A stretch of 64,000 nt of DNA, from positions 1-64,000 of the forward strand of contig NZ_CP101751.1 in NCBI RefSeq assembly GCF_024496085.1. The letters are read 5' to 3'. A model generated the notes under the pieces. It was not told the origin of the DNA. It saw nothing but the letters and a program-made list of their open reading frames with translations, and made no database searches. Below are positions 1-7,725 of the stretch, piece by piece. Each line of letters begins with the position of its first letter. The stretch's first letter is position 1. Both the position numbers and the translations under genes were made by a program. The stretch comes from Flavobacterium cerinum. Its GTDB lineage: Bacteria; Bacteroidota; Bacteroidia; Flavobacteriales; Flavobacteriaceae.

Positions 1-1428
1 ATGAATAAAACTGCGCAATCGGTATGGGATAACTGTCTATCGTTCATAAAAGACAATATTCAGGACCAAGCATATAAAACATGGTTTGAGCCAATCAAAG
101 CTGTTGAGCTTACTGATAACGCATTATATATTCAGGTACCTAGTAAATTTTTCTACGAATGGTTGGAGGAACATTATGTAAAGCTACTTAAAGTTGCCTT
201 GACTAAAGAACTTGGTGCAAGCGCAAAGTTACTTTATAAAATTAAAATGGAACACACTTATGGCAACAAACTACCGTTTACGGAACAATTGCCAAGTGTT
301 AGCCGTCCTCAGGTAAAACCACAGGAAGTTGACGTACCGATTCAGAATAAAAACCCGGAATTGAAAAACCCGTTTATTATTCCCGGAATCCGAAATGTAA
401 AAATTGAATCTCAGTTAAATTCCAACTATAGCTTTGATAATTTCCTGGAAGGGGAATCCAATCGTTTAGCGCGTTCTGCCGGTATGGCTGTTGCCAACAA
501 ACCGGGCGGAACCTCTTTTAACCCACTATTATTTTTTGGTGGCGTAGGATTAGGGAAAACGCACCTTGCACATGCTATCGGTGTGGAAATCAAAGAAAAA
601 CACCCGGAAAAAACCGTGTTATACATTTCTGCCGAAGTGTTTACACAACAATATATTGATTCGGTTAAAAAGAATACCCGAAACGACTTTATCCATTTTT
701 ACCAGTTAATTGACGTACTTATCATTGATGACGTACAGTTCTTATCCGGTAAAGCCGGTACACAGGATGTATTTTTCCACATTTTTAACTACCTGCACCA
801 AAACGGAAAACAGGTTATCCTTACTTCCGACAAAGCGCCTGTTGATATGCAGGACATTGAACAACGTTTACTTTCCCGTTTCAAATGGGGACTTTCGGCT
901 GAAATCCAACAACCGGATTACGATACCCGTATTGCTATCCTGAAAAACATTTTATACCGTGACGGTGTTGAAATGCCGGATGAAATCGTGGAGTATGTAG
1001 CCAAAAACATCAAAACCAACGTTAGAGAATTAGAAGGTGCTATCATTTCATTGATTGCACAGTCTTCATTTAACAAACGTGAAGTTACAACTGAATTAGC
1101 CAAACAGGTTGTTGAGAAATTCGTAAAGAATGTAAAACGCGAAGTTTCGATCGATTATATCCAAAAAGTAGTATCCGATTATTTTCAATTGGATATTGAA
1201 ACACTTCAGTCCAAAACCCGAAAGCGTGATGTGGTTCAGGCTCGTCAATTAGCTATGTTTTTTGCTAAAAAATTCACGAAAGCCTCCCTTGCCAATATCG
1301 GGTCGCAAATCGGAGACCGGGATCACGCTACCGTATTACACGCCTGTAAAACCGTTGACAACCTGGTTGCCACTGATAAGCAGTTTAAAAAATACGTAGA
1401 CGATATTCACAAGAAGTTATCCCTATAA
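1..1428 (+). CDS. dnaA: Chromosomal replication initiator protein DnaA
   Basis: This protein binds DnaA boxes at oriC, oligomerises with ATP and opens the duplex to start replication. The 475-residue product has the full four-part layout: an N-terminal helicase-loading domain (about 1-85), a variable linker (about 86-135), an AAA+ core and a C-terminal DNA-binding domain. Walker A (GGVGLGKTH) is at 180-188 and Walker B (LIIDDVQ) at 240-246. The DnaA signature (DHATVLHACKTVDNL) lies near residues 441-455. Length is normal for Bacteroidota. The ATG is the first base of the window, so its promoter and any upstream DnaA boxes cannot be seen. The phosphatase gene follows after 5 bases and may be cotranscribed. 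The call is essentially certain. Confidence 0.99.
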   Translation: MNKTAQSVWDNCLSFIKDNIQDQAYKTWFEPIKAVELTDNALYIQVPSKFFYEWLEEHYVKLLKVALTKELGASAKLLYKIKMEHTYGNKLPFTEQLPSVSRPQVKPQEVDVPIQNKNPELKNPFIIPGIRNVKIESQLNSNYSFDNFLEGESNRLARSAGMAVANKPGGTSFNPLLFFGGVGLGKTHLAHAIGVEIKEKHPEKTVLYISAEVFTQQYIDSVKKNTRNDFIHFYQLIDVLIIDDVQFLSGKAGTQDVFFHIFNYLHQNGKQVILTSDKAPVDMQDIEQRLLSRFKWGLSAEIQQPDYDTRIAILKNILYRDGVEMPDEIVEYVAKNIKTNVRELEGAIISLIAQSSFNKREVTTELAKQVVEKFVKNVKREVSIDYIQKVVSDYFQLDIETLQSKTRKRDVVQARQLAMFFAKKFTKASLANIGSQIGDRDHATVLHACKTVDNLVATDKQFKKYVDDIHKKLSL

Positions 1429-1433
1429 TATTC

Positions 1434-1901
1434 ATGCCTACGAAAATTCTGATGGTCTGTCTGGGGAACATTTGCCGATCCCCTTTAGCTGAGGGAATCT
1501 TACAAAGCAAACTCCCGGCAACCTCTTTTATTGTAGATTCAGCAGGAACGGGAGGTTGGCATGCCGGAGAACTACCGGACAAGCGTTCGATTCTTACCGC
1601 CAAAAACAAAGGTATCGACATTACCAATCAACGGGCCAGACAATTCAAACTCGCTGATTTTCAGAATTTCGATTATATCTTCGCCATGGATAATTCCAAC
1701 TACAAAGATATTATCCGCCTGGCGCCGGACGAAGCTTCCAAAAACAAAGTAAAGCTTATTTTAAACGAATTATACCCCGGTGAAAACATTCCGGTTCCCG
1801 ATCCTTATTACGGCGAACAAAACGGTTTTGAACAGGTTTACAATCTACTGGATGATGCCTGCACTATTATCGCCGACAAATTAAAAAAACAACATCTATG
1901 A
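1434..1901 (+). CDS. Low-molecular-weight protein-tyrosine phosphatase
   Basis: A cytoplasmic cysteine phosphatase of the LMW-PTP/arsenate-reductase-like fold that hydrolyses phosphotyrosine through a cysteinyl-phosphate intermediate. The P-loop CX5R signature is complete at the N-terminus (C9-LGNIC-R15, followed by S16). The general-acid Asp sits in a PDPYY motif near residue 123. At 155 residues it has the normal family length. It starts 5 bases after dnaA and its last codons overlap the ATG of the next gene by 4 bases, so the three genes probably form one transcript. Nothing in the sequence identifies the substrate. An arsenate-reductase role is less likely, because the PDPYY acid motif and adjoining context fit a phosphatase. 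Confidence 0.93.
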   Translation: MPTKILMVCLGNICRSPLAEGILQSKLPATSFIVDSAGTGGWHAGELPDKRSILTAKNKGIDITNQRARQFKLADFQNFDYIFAMDNSNYKDIIRLAPDEASKNKVKLILNELYPGENIPVPDPYYGEQNGFEQVYNLLDDACTIIADKLKKQHL

Positions 1902-2623
1902 AACCTTTAACTTTTTATGGCAAATTATATCTGATCCCTACAACTTTAGGCGAAATGAATCCTGAAGATGTATTACCTCAAACCATAAAAAGAAGTATTG
2001 ATTTCATTGATCACTACATTGTTGAAAACGAAAAGACAGCTCGTCGTTTTATAAAAAGTGTTCATCCCGAGAAAAAGCAACCGGAATTAAAAATTTCAGT
2101 ACTCAACAAGCACACTGAAACTTCTGAACATAACGTTTTTATTCAGCCGCTACTGGAAGGTCATAACATCGGCTTAATGAGTGAGGCCGGTTGTCCCGGA
2201 GTTGCCGATCCCGGCGCTGCTATTGTTAAAATCGCACATGAAAAAGGCATACAAGTAGTCCCGTTAGTAGGTCCGTCGTCCATTCTTCTTGCCATTATGG
2301 CTTCCGGAATGAACGGTCAGAGCTTTGCTTTTAACGGTTATCTTCCTATTGATAAATCGGAGAAAAAACAAGCACTTAAAAATTTTGAAAAGCTATCATT
2401 CGACAAAAATCAGTCACAGCTTTTTATAGAAACCCCTTACCGTAACAATAAGCTCATTGAAGATTTGTTACAGATTTTGCAACCTAGTACGCATTTATGT
2501 ATTGCTTGTGATATTACATTGCCAACCGAATTTATCAAAACCAAAACGGTTAACGAATGGAAAAAAAATAAGGTCGATTTACATAACCGACCTTGTATAT
2601 TCATTATTCATAAAATGAATTAA
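1898..2623 (+). CDS. SAM-dependent methyltransferase, RsmI/tetrapyrrole-methylase family
   Basis: A member of the tetrapyrrole-methylase-fold family that includes RsmI, which 2'-O-methylates C1402 of 16S rRNA. The 241-residue product starts with KLYLIPTTLGE, in place of the LYLVATPIGN start of classical RsmI. It keeps the Gly-rich segment GLMSEAGCPGVADPG (about 89-103) and the VVPLVGPSSILLAIMASG motif (about 115-132). The start differs enough from RsmI that I give no gene symbol; the actual methyl acceptor is an inference. The ATG overlaps the end of the phosphatase gene by 4 bases, which suggests translational coupling. The stop codon overlaps that of the convergent downstream gene. Confidence 0.85.
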   Translation: MKPLTFYGKLYLIPTTLGEMNPEDVLPQTIKRSIDFIDHYIVENEKTARRFIKSVHPEKKQPELKISVLNKHTETSEHNVFIQPLLEGHNIGLMSEAGCPGVADPGAAIVKIAHEKGIQVVPLVGPSSILLAIMASGMNGQSFAFNGYLPIDKSEKKQALKNFEKLSFDKNQSQLFIETPYRNNKLIEDLLQILQPSTHLCIACDITLPTEFIKTKTVNEWKKNKVDLHNRPCIFIIHKMN

Positions 2624-3261
2624 TTCATCTTTACCTTAGCATTGGGATTTGCCACAATGTTTGAGGTATCATAGCCTCCGAATTTTCTCAGGTAACTTTT
2701 TAAAGATGTCCCGAATCCATCGGTAAATCCGTTATTACCATTACTTTTAAGGAAACTTTTTACAGAACCCGCTCCACCTAAGTGCGCTGCGGCAAGAATG
2801 CCTGATTCCGTTATTTTCACTCCTTTAATGATCTTCCCTTCATAACGATCGATCTCTTTTCGGAGCTCCCATTTATTACGGGCTAAAAGTGCTTTAAATG
2901 CTTTTTCCTGCATTCTAGGGTTTTTCAAAAACTCAGCTACATCATAAATACCAACAGTTCGTAAAGTGCTTTTCCCGAACTGGTATTTCCCCATATATCC
3001 AAAAGGATTTACCAGATTATACAATCCCAGCGATTCTTTCATCGCGATGGCTTGTTTAAAGCCTACATAAGATTTACCGGTAAATGGGAAATTAAAAAAT
3101 ACTTTGCTGGTTTCTTCTTCAGTGGGAACTAAATACGTGATTACTTCATCATCCTCAACATGAAATCCTTCTAACTTCTCTACTTCAAAGACTTTAAATC
3201 CTGAACTGATTAAGGTGATTAGGAGAATCATTCCTAAAAAGTACGTCCATTTTTTTATCAT
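2620..3261 (-). CDS. Membrane-anchored or secreted lytic-transglycosylase-like protein
   Basis: A small exported protein. It starts with a hydrophobic signal or anchor segment (MIKKWTYFLGMILLITLISS) and an acidic stretch, then a compact domain of about 130 residues containing AIAMKESLGLYNLVNPFGYMGKYQFG. The E-S followed by a G-Y/F-MGKYQFG segment resembles the lysozyme-like fold of lytic transglycosylases, and similar flavobacterial proteins are often labelled peptidoglycan-binding. I infer a role in cell-wall turnover; no LysM repeat is visible. An in-frame ATG 30 bases upstream (3291) would add ten residues before the hydrophobic segment. I prefer 3261 because the signal then sits at the N-terminus and the upstream context is A-rich. 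It is convergent with the methyltransferase gene and shares stop-codon bases with it. Confidence 0.72.
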   Translation of the reverse strand: MIKKWTYFLGMILLITLISSGFKVFEVEKLEGFHVEDDEVITYLVPTEEETSKVFFNFPFTGKSYVGFKQAIAMKESLGLYNLVNPFGYMGKYQFGKSTLRTVGIYDVAEFLKNPRMQEKAFKALLARNKWELRKEIDRYEGKIIKGVKITESGILAAAHLGGAGSVKSFLKSNGNNGFTDGFGTSLKSYLRKFGGYDTSNIVANPNAKVKMN

Positions 3262-3308
3262 AAGTTTTGATTTCTCAAGCCCTGTCACCATCTTGAAATT
3301 TCTGTTTG

Positions 3309-3316
3309 CAAATATA
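3309..3316 (-). promoter_or_regulatory. Putative -7 promoter element (TATATTTG)
   Basis: On the minus strand this reads TATATTTG and matches the Bacteroidota TAnnTTTG -7 element. It lies about 50 bases upstream of the preferred start of the lytic-transglycosylase-like gene. I see no -33 TTG at the usual 17-20 base spacing, so the call is tentative. Confidence 0.45.
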
Positions 3317-3543
3317 GGACATTTTTTATAAACCTGAAAATCAAGCTGTTAAAGTTTTCTAAAAACAAACCTAACACTCTCTTAACTCCTGCTTAACGCC
3401 CTGAAACCGCTGACTCACAGCAAAAGACACTCAATTTCGGAGTCTTCCAAAAAAAGTAAAATAGCATCCAAAACCGGCCTATTTTACAAAACGCACCCCA
3501 ATATATAGATTAGGACTAAATAAAAACAAAAGGGTTAAAGCCC

Positions 3544-3586
3544 AAAAAACAAGGCCTTACGTGTAATTCGTAAGGCCTTGTTTTTT
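3544..3586 (-). terminator. Intrinsic terminator of the dapF-GNAT-mltG operon
   Basis: A perfect 18-base inverted repeat (core CAAGGCCTTACG) has a 7-base loop and is flanked by A and T runs, so it can work on either strand. It lies 28 bases past the mltG stop. No plus-strand gene ends nearby, so I assign it to the minus-strand operon. Confidence 0.88.
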
Positions 3587-3613
3587 TTCAGTCTTTGCAA
3601 TTCAGCAATTTTA

Positions 3614-4654
3614 TTATCGATTGATTCCCTGCTTCGCTAACCAATCTACATATTTCTTTTTATTAACACCATGTTGTGCTAAAGTAGCCGCAAATTCATG
3701 ATATCCGAATTTCTCTACACTAGCACAGAAATAAATATAATCGTGCTTCTCTGCGTTTAAAACCGCATCAATAGCATTAATATCCGGCATAGCAATCGGT
3801 CCCGGAGGCAATCCGGTATGGATATACGTATTATATGGTGACTTAATTTTCAAATCTTCATACAATACTCTTTTTATCACACGGTCAAAATCACCGGTTT
3901 CTCTTTTTACCGCATAAATTACAGTAGGATCCGCTTGTAACGGCATATCAACTTTTAAACGATTCAGGTACACTCCCGCCACTCTCGGTCTTTCATCAAC
4001 CTTAGCTGTCTCTTTATGTACAATAGCAGCCAAAGTTGAAACTTCAATTGGCGTTAAACCCAGAGCTTTAGCCTTTTGTACACGCTCGTCGTTCCAAAAC
4101 TTTCTATATTCTTTGATCATTTTATCTCGAACTTTTACTGCTGTAGTATTCCAGTAAAATTCATAAGTGTTCGGAATAAACATACTCAATATATTTTCTT
4201 TATTAAAGCCGTTTTCAGCCATAAAAGTAGAATCCGTAAACGTTTGTGTTAACGTAATACTATCCGGTTCAATCTGACTGGATAAACGTTGTACCAATTT
4301 TCCTAAAGACTCCTGATTATTGAAAGCCATTTTTACCGGAACGTTTTTACGCAAAGAACGTACAACATCAAAACTGCTCATTCCTTTTGTTAACAGGAAC
4401 TTTCCGGAAACCACATTTTGTTCGTAACCTCTTTTGGAAGCCACAAAATCGAAGTTTTCCATATTTTCAATATAAGGTTCCAGTATTTTTTGTACTTGCG
4501 GATAAGTAGCATCCGTCGGAACATAAACAAACAATTCGTTTTCCGAGAATTTTGTATTCGCCGAAAACACTTTATTATACAGTATATACCCGTAAATCAA
4601 AGCACCGAATAGCAATACTACCGAAAAAATGCTGATAATTTTCTTTACTTTCAA
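3614..4654 (-). CDS. mltG: Endolytic transglycosylase MltG (YceG family)
   Basis: An inner-membrane enzyme that cleaves nascent glycan strands and is thought to set their length. The 346-residue protein has one N-terminal membrane segment (about 5-25), a LysM-like middle part (about 40-110) and the YceG catalytic domain. The catalytic motif AAIVHKETAKVDERP puts the catalytic Glu at about residue 215, followed by the conserved VAGVYLNRL and LQADPTVIYA blocks. The typical PYNTYIHTGLPPGPI segment near residues 275-290 is also present. It begins 13 bases after a GNAT acetyltransferase gene, itself 9 bases after dapF, so the three form an operon with a cell-wall theme. A strong terminator follows. 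Confidence 0.96.
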   Translation of the reverse strand: MKVKKIISIFSVVLLFGALIYGYILYNKVFSANTKFSENELFVYVPTDATYPQVQKILEPYIENMENFDFVASKRGYEQNVVSGKFLLTKGMSSFDVVRSLRKNVPVKMAFNNQESLGKLVQRLSSQIEPDSITLTQTFTDSTFMAENGFNKENILSMFIPNTYEFYWNTTAVKVRDKMIKEYRKFWNDERVQKAKALGLTPIEVSTLAAIVHKETAKVDERPRVAGVYLNRLKVDMPLQADPTVIYAVKRETGDFDRVIKRVLYEDLKIKSPYNTYIHTGLPPGPIAMPDINAIDAVLNAEKHDYIYFCASVEKFGYHEFAATLAQHGVNKKKYVDWLAKQGINR

Positions 4655-4667
4655 AATAAGATACGAT

Positions 4668-5198
4668 TTAAGATTGATGAATTAACTGATACATCCCTTC
4701 ATCGGTAAACTGGTGCTGTGACCGCATCCAATCCTTTTTTACCCCGATGCATCGGAAGCCAAAAGTAGTAAAAAGCTTGATACTCGCTGCATTTTCCTGA
4801 CTAATATTTGCATACAGCTGATGTAATTGTAACTGTCTGAATGCGTAATCAATAAGCAATCCTAAAGCTTCTTTTCCCATCCCCTGATTCCTGTTTTCGT
4901 TATTTTTTATTACGATACCGATTCCGGCTCTTTGATTCCTGGGATCAAAATCAAAAAGATCGATTAGTCCGATTGCTTCAAAACTACCGCTACGACATAT
5001 TGCCAGGCGCAACTGTTTCGCCTCATAAATATCCTGTTGTGCATTTTCCAGATATTGCCGAATCAGAAAACGACTATAGGGTGTTTGCGTATTACTAACT
5101 TCCCAGATATTTTCATCGTTTTCAATTGCATATACAAATTCCAGATCTTCCGGTTCGAGTGCACGCAGGTATATGGTATCGCCTGTTAAGGTTATCAC
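4668..5198 (-). CDS. GNAT family N-acetyltransferase
   Basis: A 176-residue acetyl-CoA-dependent acetyltransferase of the RimJ/RimL-like GNAT branch. It starts with TGDTIYLRALEPEDLEFVY, and its acetyl-CoA pyrophosphate-binding loop reads RNQGMGKEAL (about 102-111). The C-terminal part carries the NISQENAASIKLFTTFGF motif (about 131-148) usual for this branch. The substrate cannot be told from sequence; ribosomal-protein, amino-acid or antibiotic acetylation are all possible for such proteins. It sits between dapF and mltG with gaps of 9 and 13 bases. That suggests shared transcription but does not by itself show a cell-wall role. Confidence 0.9.
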   Translation of the reverse strand: MITLTGDTIYLRALEPEDLEFVYAIENDENIWEVSNTQTPYSRFLIRQYLENAQQDIYEAKQLRLAICRSGSFEAIGLIDLFDFDPRNQRAGIGIVIKNNENRNQGMGKEALGLLIDYAFRQLQLHQLYANISQENAASIKLFTTFGFRCIGVKKDWMRSQHQFTDEGMYQLIHQS

Positions 5199-5207
5199 TT
5201 TTTACAA

Positions 5208-5990
5208 TTATGAGTTTATTTCTCCTTTAAAAACAAAAGTAGCCGGACCTTTTAGAAATACATCGGTATAAAAACCGTTTTTCTCCTGAAAACGCACTTC
5301 CAACTCTCCGCCTTCAACATCTAATGTAATTACTGAACTATCTGTTTTTCCGGTTGCTTTCATGGCTATTGCTACCGCAGTAACCCCGGTTCCACAAGAC
5401 AATGTTTCATCTTCAACTCCTCTTTCATAAGTTCTTACCGCAAAGCGATCACTTCCGGTCTGAGATACAAAATTCACATTACTTCCGGCCTGGCCGTACA
5501 ATTCACCGTAGCGAATACGAGCTCCTTCGTTTTTTACGTCAAATATCTTAAGATCCTCCACCAATTCAACATGATGCGGTGATCCGGTATTTAAAAACAC
5601 ATGATTCGAATGTCTTTCAACTGTATCCACGTCTTTCATTTGTAAGGACACAATGTTATTTTCATCTACAGTAGCATGATGCAATCCGTCAGTTGCAATA
5701 AATGTGGCTGTATCTTTTATAATTCCTAACTGTCGGGCAAAAGCCACAAGACAACGTCCTCCATTACCACACATTGAACTTTCATTACCGTCAGAATTAT
5801 AATAAACCATTCGAAAATCTGTCGATTCGTCATTTTCCAACAAGATCAGACCGTCGGCTCCAATGCCAAAACGTCTGTCGCACAAACTATTAACCAGATT
5901 GGTATTGTTTTTGGGGAAAGTTAATTGTCGGTTATCGATCATGACAAAGTCATTTCCGGTTCCCTGATATTTATAAAATTGTATTTTCAT
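5208..5990 (-). CDS. dapF: Diaminopimelate epimerase DapF
   Basis: Cytoplasmic enzyme that interconverts LL- and meso-diaminopimelate, supplying lysine synthesis and the peptidoglycan cross-link residue. The 260-residue protein starts FYKYQGTGNDFVMID. It has both catalytic cysteines in their signatures: C74 in SSMCGNGGRC and C199 in ETLSCGTGVTAVA. Length is normal or slightly short. It is the first gene of the dapF-GNAT-mltG operon. A TACTTTTG element lies about 90 bases upstream, and a 19-base dyad lies in the leader between them. The divergent gene is a DegP/DegQ-like protease. Confidence 0.97.
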   Translation of the reverse strand: MKIQFYKYQGTGNDFVMIDNRQLTFPKNNTNLVNSLCDRRFGIGADGLILLENDESTDFRMVYYNSDGNESSMCGNGGRCLVAFARQLGIIKDTATFIATDGLHHATVDENNIVSLQMKDVDTVERHSNHVFLNTGSPHHVELVEDLKIFDVKNEGARIRYGELYGQAGSNVNFVSQTGSDRFAVRTYERGVEDETLSCGTGVTAVAIAMKATGKTDSSVITLDVEGGELEVRFQEKNGFYTDVFLKGPATFVFKGEINS

Positions 5991-6046
5991 TTGTCCTGAT
6001 CAATAAGGCTTTTTTAAGACGGATTTATTCTGTTATAAATGTATGT

Positions 6047-6065
6047 TTCGTATTGTTAATACGAA
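6047..6065. repeat. Perfect dyad in the dapF leader
   Basis: Arms TTCGTATT and AATACGAA are separated by GTT, giving an 8-bp perfect dyad. It lies between the putative dapF -7 element (6078-6085) and the dapF start (5990), so it would be in the 5' leader. It could be an operator or an RNA hairpin; the sequence does not decide which. Confidence 0.55.
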
Positions 6066-6077
6066 GTTACGGATAAA

Positions 6078-6085
6078 CAAAAGTA
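6078..6085 (-). promoter_or_regulatory. Putative dapF promoter -7 element (TACTTTTG)
   Basis: The minus strand reads TACTTTTG, the same sequence as the elements before gapdh, prfC and rpsU in this window. There is no clear -33 TTG at normal spacing. The predicted leader is about 85 bases long. Confidence 0.55.
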
Positions 6086-6179
6086 CAAATATTAATGACA
6101 CGTTAAAGATTGTTAAACGGGAGTTAAACCCTTTTTTTGAATTATTGAAGTTTATAATTTTACTGTTAAATAATTAAAT

Positions 6180-7586
6180 ATGCCAGCGAATATGAAACGA
6201 TTATCAAGTTTATTCTTAGTATCCCTGTTAAGCGGGGCTACAACCTTAGGAGCTTACAAACTTTTATTTGACCGATCAGCTTCTTCCGATTCCTCACTTT
6301 CAGTCGCGCCCAACTATACCCGAAATGTAAGCCTTGGAGCTGCTGATAATTTAGATTTTACCGCTGCTGCCGAAAGTGCGGTTCATTCTGTAGTACACGT
6401 AAAAAATGTTTCGGTTTCCCGAATTCCAACCAATCCTTTAATGGAGTTTTTCTACGGTTACCGCGGTGACCAACAACAAACCCAGATTGGTACCGGTTCC
6501 GGTGTTATTATAACGGAAGACGGCTATATCGTAACGAACAACCACGTAATTCAGAATGCAACTGATCTGGAAGTTACTTTAAACAACAACAAAACGTACA
6601 AAGCCAAACTAGTCGGAACCGACAGTAAAATGGACATTGCTTTATTAAAAATCGATGCTGATGAAAAGCTACCGTATGCCACTTTCGGAAATTCCGACAA
6701 TATTAAAGTCGGCGAATGGGTCTTAGCCGTTGGTAATCCTTACAACCTTACTTCGACTGTAACTGCCGGTATTGTGTCGGCAAAAGCCCGTAATTTATCA
6801 AATAACGGCATCCAATCCTTTATTCAAACCGATGCTGCCGTAAATCCGGGGAACAGCGGTGGCGCATTAGTCAATACCCGCGGCGAACTAATCGGAATCA
6901 ACACCATGATTTCTTCCGTGACCGGTTCTTATGTAGGTTATTCCTTTGCCGTACCTTCCAACATTACGCGTAAAATCATTGAAGATCTAATGGAATACGG
7001 CAATGTACAACGTGGCGTATTAGGTGTTGAAGGAACCGATTTAAACAGTGCGGCTTCAAAAGAATTTGGCGTTAAGCTGACACAAGGTTTTTATGTTACC
7101 AATGTTTCCAAAAAATCAGGAGCTGAAAAATCCGGTTTAAGAAAAGGAGACATCATTGTAAAATTGGACAATCAAGCGATTAATTCCTATGCTGATCTTT
7201 CTTCTTATATTAATACAAAACGTCCGAATGATGTTGTTATCGCCGGAATTATTCGCGAAGGAAGTCGCAAAGACATTAAAATCGAATTAACCAAACGCGA
7301 ATTATTGAATTATGATTTTAACGGGCTAGAACTGGAAGATATCGGAGCACCCGAGAAGAAAATGTTTAACATTGATTATGGTGTCAAAATAAAAGATGTT
7401 ACCAGTGGTAATCTACTAAAATATGCGAATGATCTTAAAGGAAGCATCATTCTGAATGTTGACGGTGCGAAGGCAACCGACATCGAAACCGTATCAAGAG
7501 CTTTATCCCGAAAAGGGGAAGGACAATCGGTTCGATTAGAATTAATTACCCGAAAAGGAGCCTTAGTTCAGGTAATCACTCAATAA
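6180..7586 (+). CDS. Periplasmic trypsin-like serine protease, DegP/DegQ (HtrA) family with PDZ domains
   Basis: An envelope quality-control protease that degrades or refolds damaged exported proteins. The product (468 residues from 6180) has a signal or anchor segment (MKRLSSLFLVSLLSG). The trypsin-like domain has a complete triad: H122 in VTNNHVI, D152 in KMDIALLKI and S226 in NPGNSGGAL. A PDZ domain follows at about 270-375 (QRGVLGVEG, KSGLRKGDIIVKLD). A second, less typical PDZ-like region lies at about 385-468. An in-frame ATG at 6192 (MKRLSS) is an equally plausible start. It is transcribed alone, divergent from dapF, and followed by a terminator. Whether it is the DegP or the DegQ counterpart cannot be decided, so I give no symbol. 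Confidence 0.95.
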   Translation: MPANMKRLSSLFLVSLLSGATTLGAYKLLFDRSASSDSSLSVAPNYTRNVSLGAADNLDFTAAAESAVHSVVHVKNVSVSRIPTNPLMEFFYGYRGDQQQTQIGTGSGVIITEDGYIVTNNHVIQNATDLEVTLNNNKTYKAKLVGTDSKMDIALLKIDADEKLPYATFGNSDNIKVGEWVLAVGNPYNLTSTVTAGIVSAKARNLSNNGIQSFIQTDAAVNPGNSGGALVNTRGELIGINTMISSVTGSYVGYSFAVPSNITRKIIEDLMEYGNVQRGVLGVEGTDLNSAASKEFGVKLTQGFYVTNVSKKSGAEKSGLRKGDIIVKLDNQAINSYADLSSYINTKRPNDVVIAGIIREGSRKDIKIELTKRELLNYDFNGLELEDIGAPEKKMFNIDYGVKIKDVTSGNLLKYANDLKGSIILNVDGAKATDIETVSRALSRKGEGQSVRLELITRKGALVQVITQ

Positions 7587-7601
7587 AAATATCCTTAAAA
7601 C

Positions 7602-7627
7602 AAACCCTGCTTTCGAGCGGGGTTTTT
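7602..7627 (+). terminator. Terminator of the HtrA-type protease gene
   Basis: A 9-bp stem (AAACCCTGC / GCGGGGTTT, one T-G pair) has a 6-base loop and a short T run. It starts 15 bases after the stop codon. Confidence 0.8.
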
Positions 7628-7675
7628 AATTTTAAAAAAGTTCTTTTTTCTCAAAACAAATTCAGTAAAAATCAA

Positions 7676-7683
7676 TACTTTTG
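7676..7683 (+). promoter_or_regulatory. Putative gapdh promoter -7 element (TACTTTTG)
   Basis: TACTTTTG followed by CA lies 43 bases before the gapdh ATG and just after the protease terminator. It matches the Bacteroidota TAnnTTTG element. No good -33 TTG is visible. Confidence 0.6.
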
Positions 7684-7725
7684 CACCAATTTTATTAACA
7701 ACACAATCCTAACTTTTTTACTATA

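Larger units (their letters stand above)
3292..3613. other. Gene-free stretch of about 320 bases
   Basis: The spacer lies between the start of the lytic-transglycosylase-like gene and the end of mltG. It holds a putative -7 element near the left edge and the strong mltG terminator at the right edge. I see no coding potential, RNA gene or repeat in between. Confidence 0.6.

Noticed and set aside
1..300. oriC or DnaA-box cluster near dnaA
   Set aside because: The window starts at the dnaA ATG, and I did not find a cluster of DnaA-box-like sequences in the visible part.
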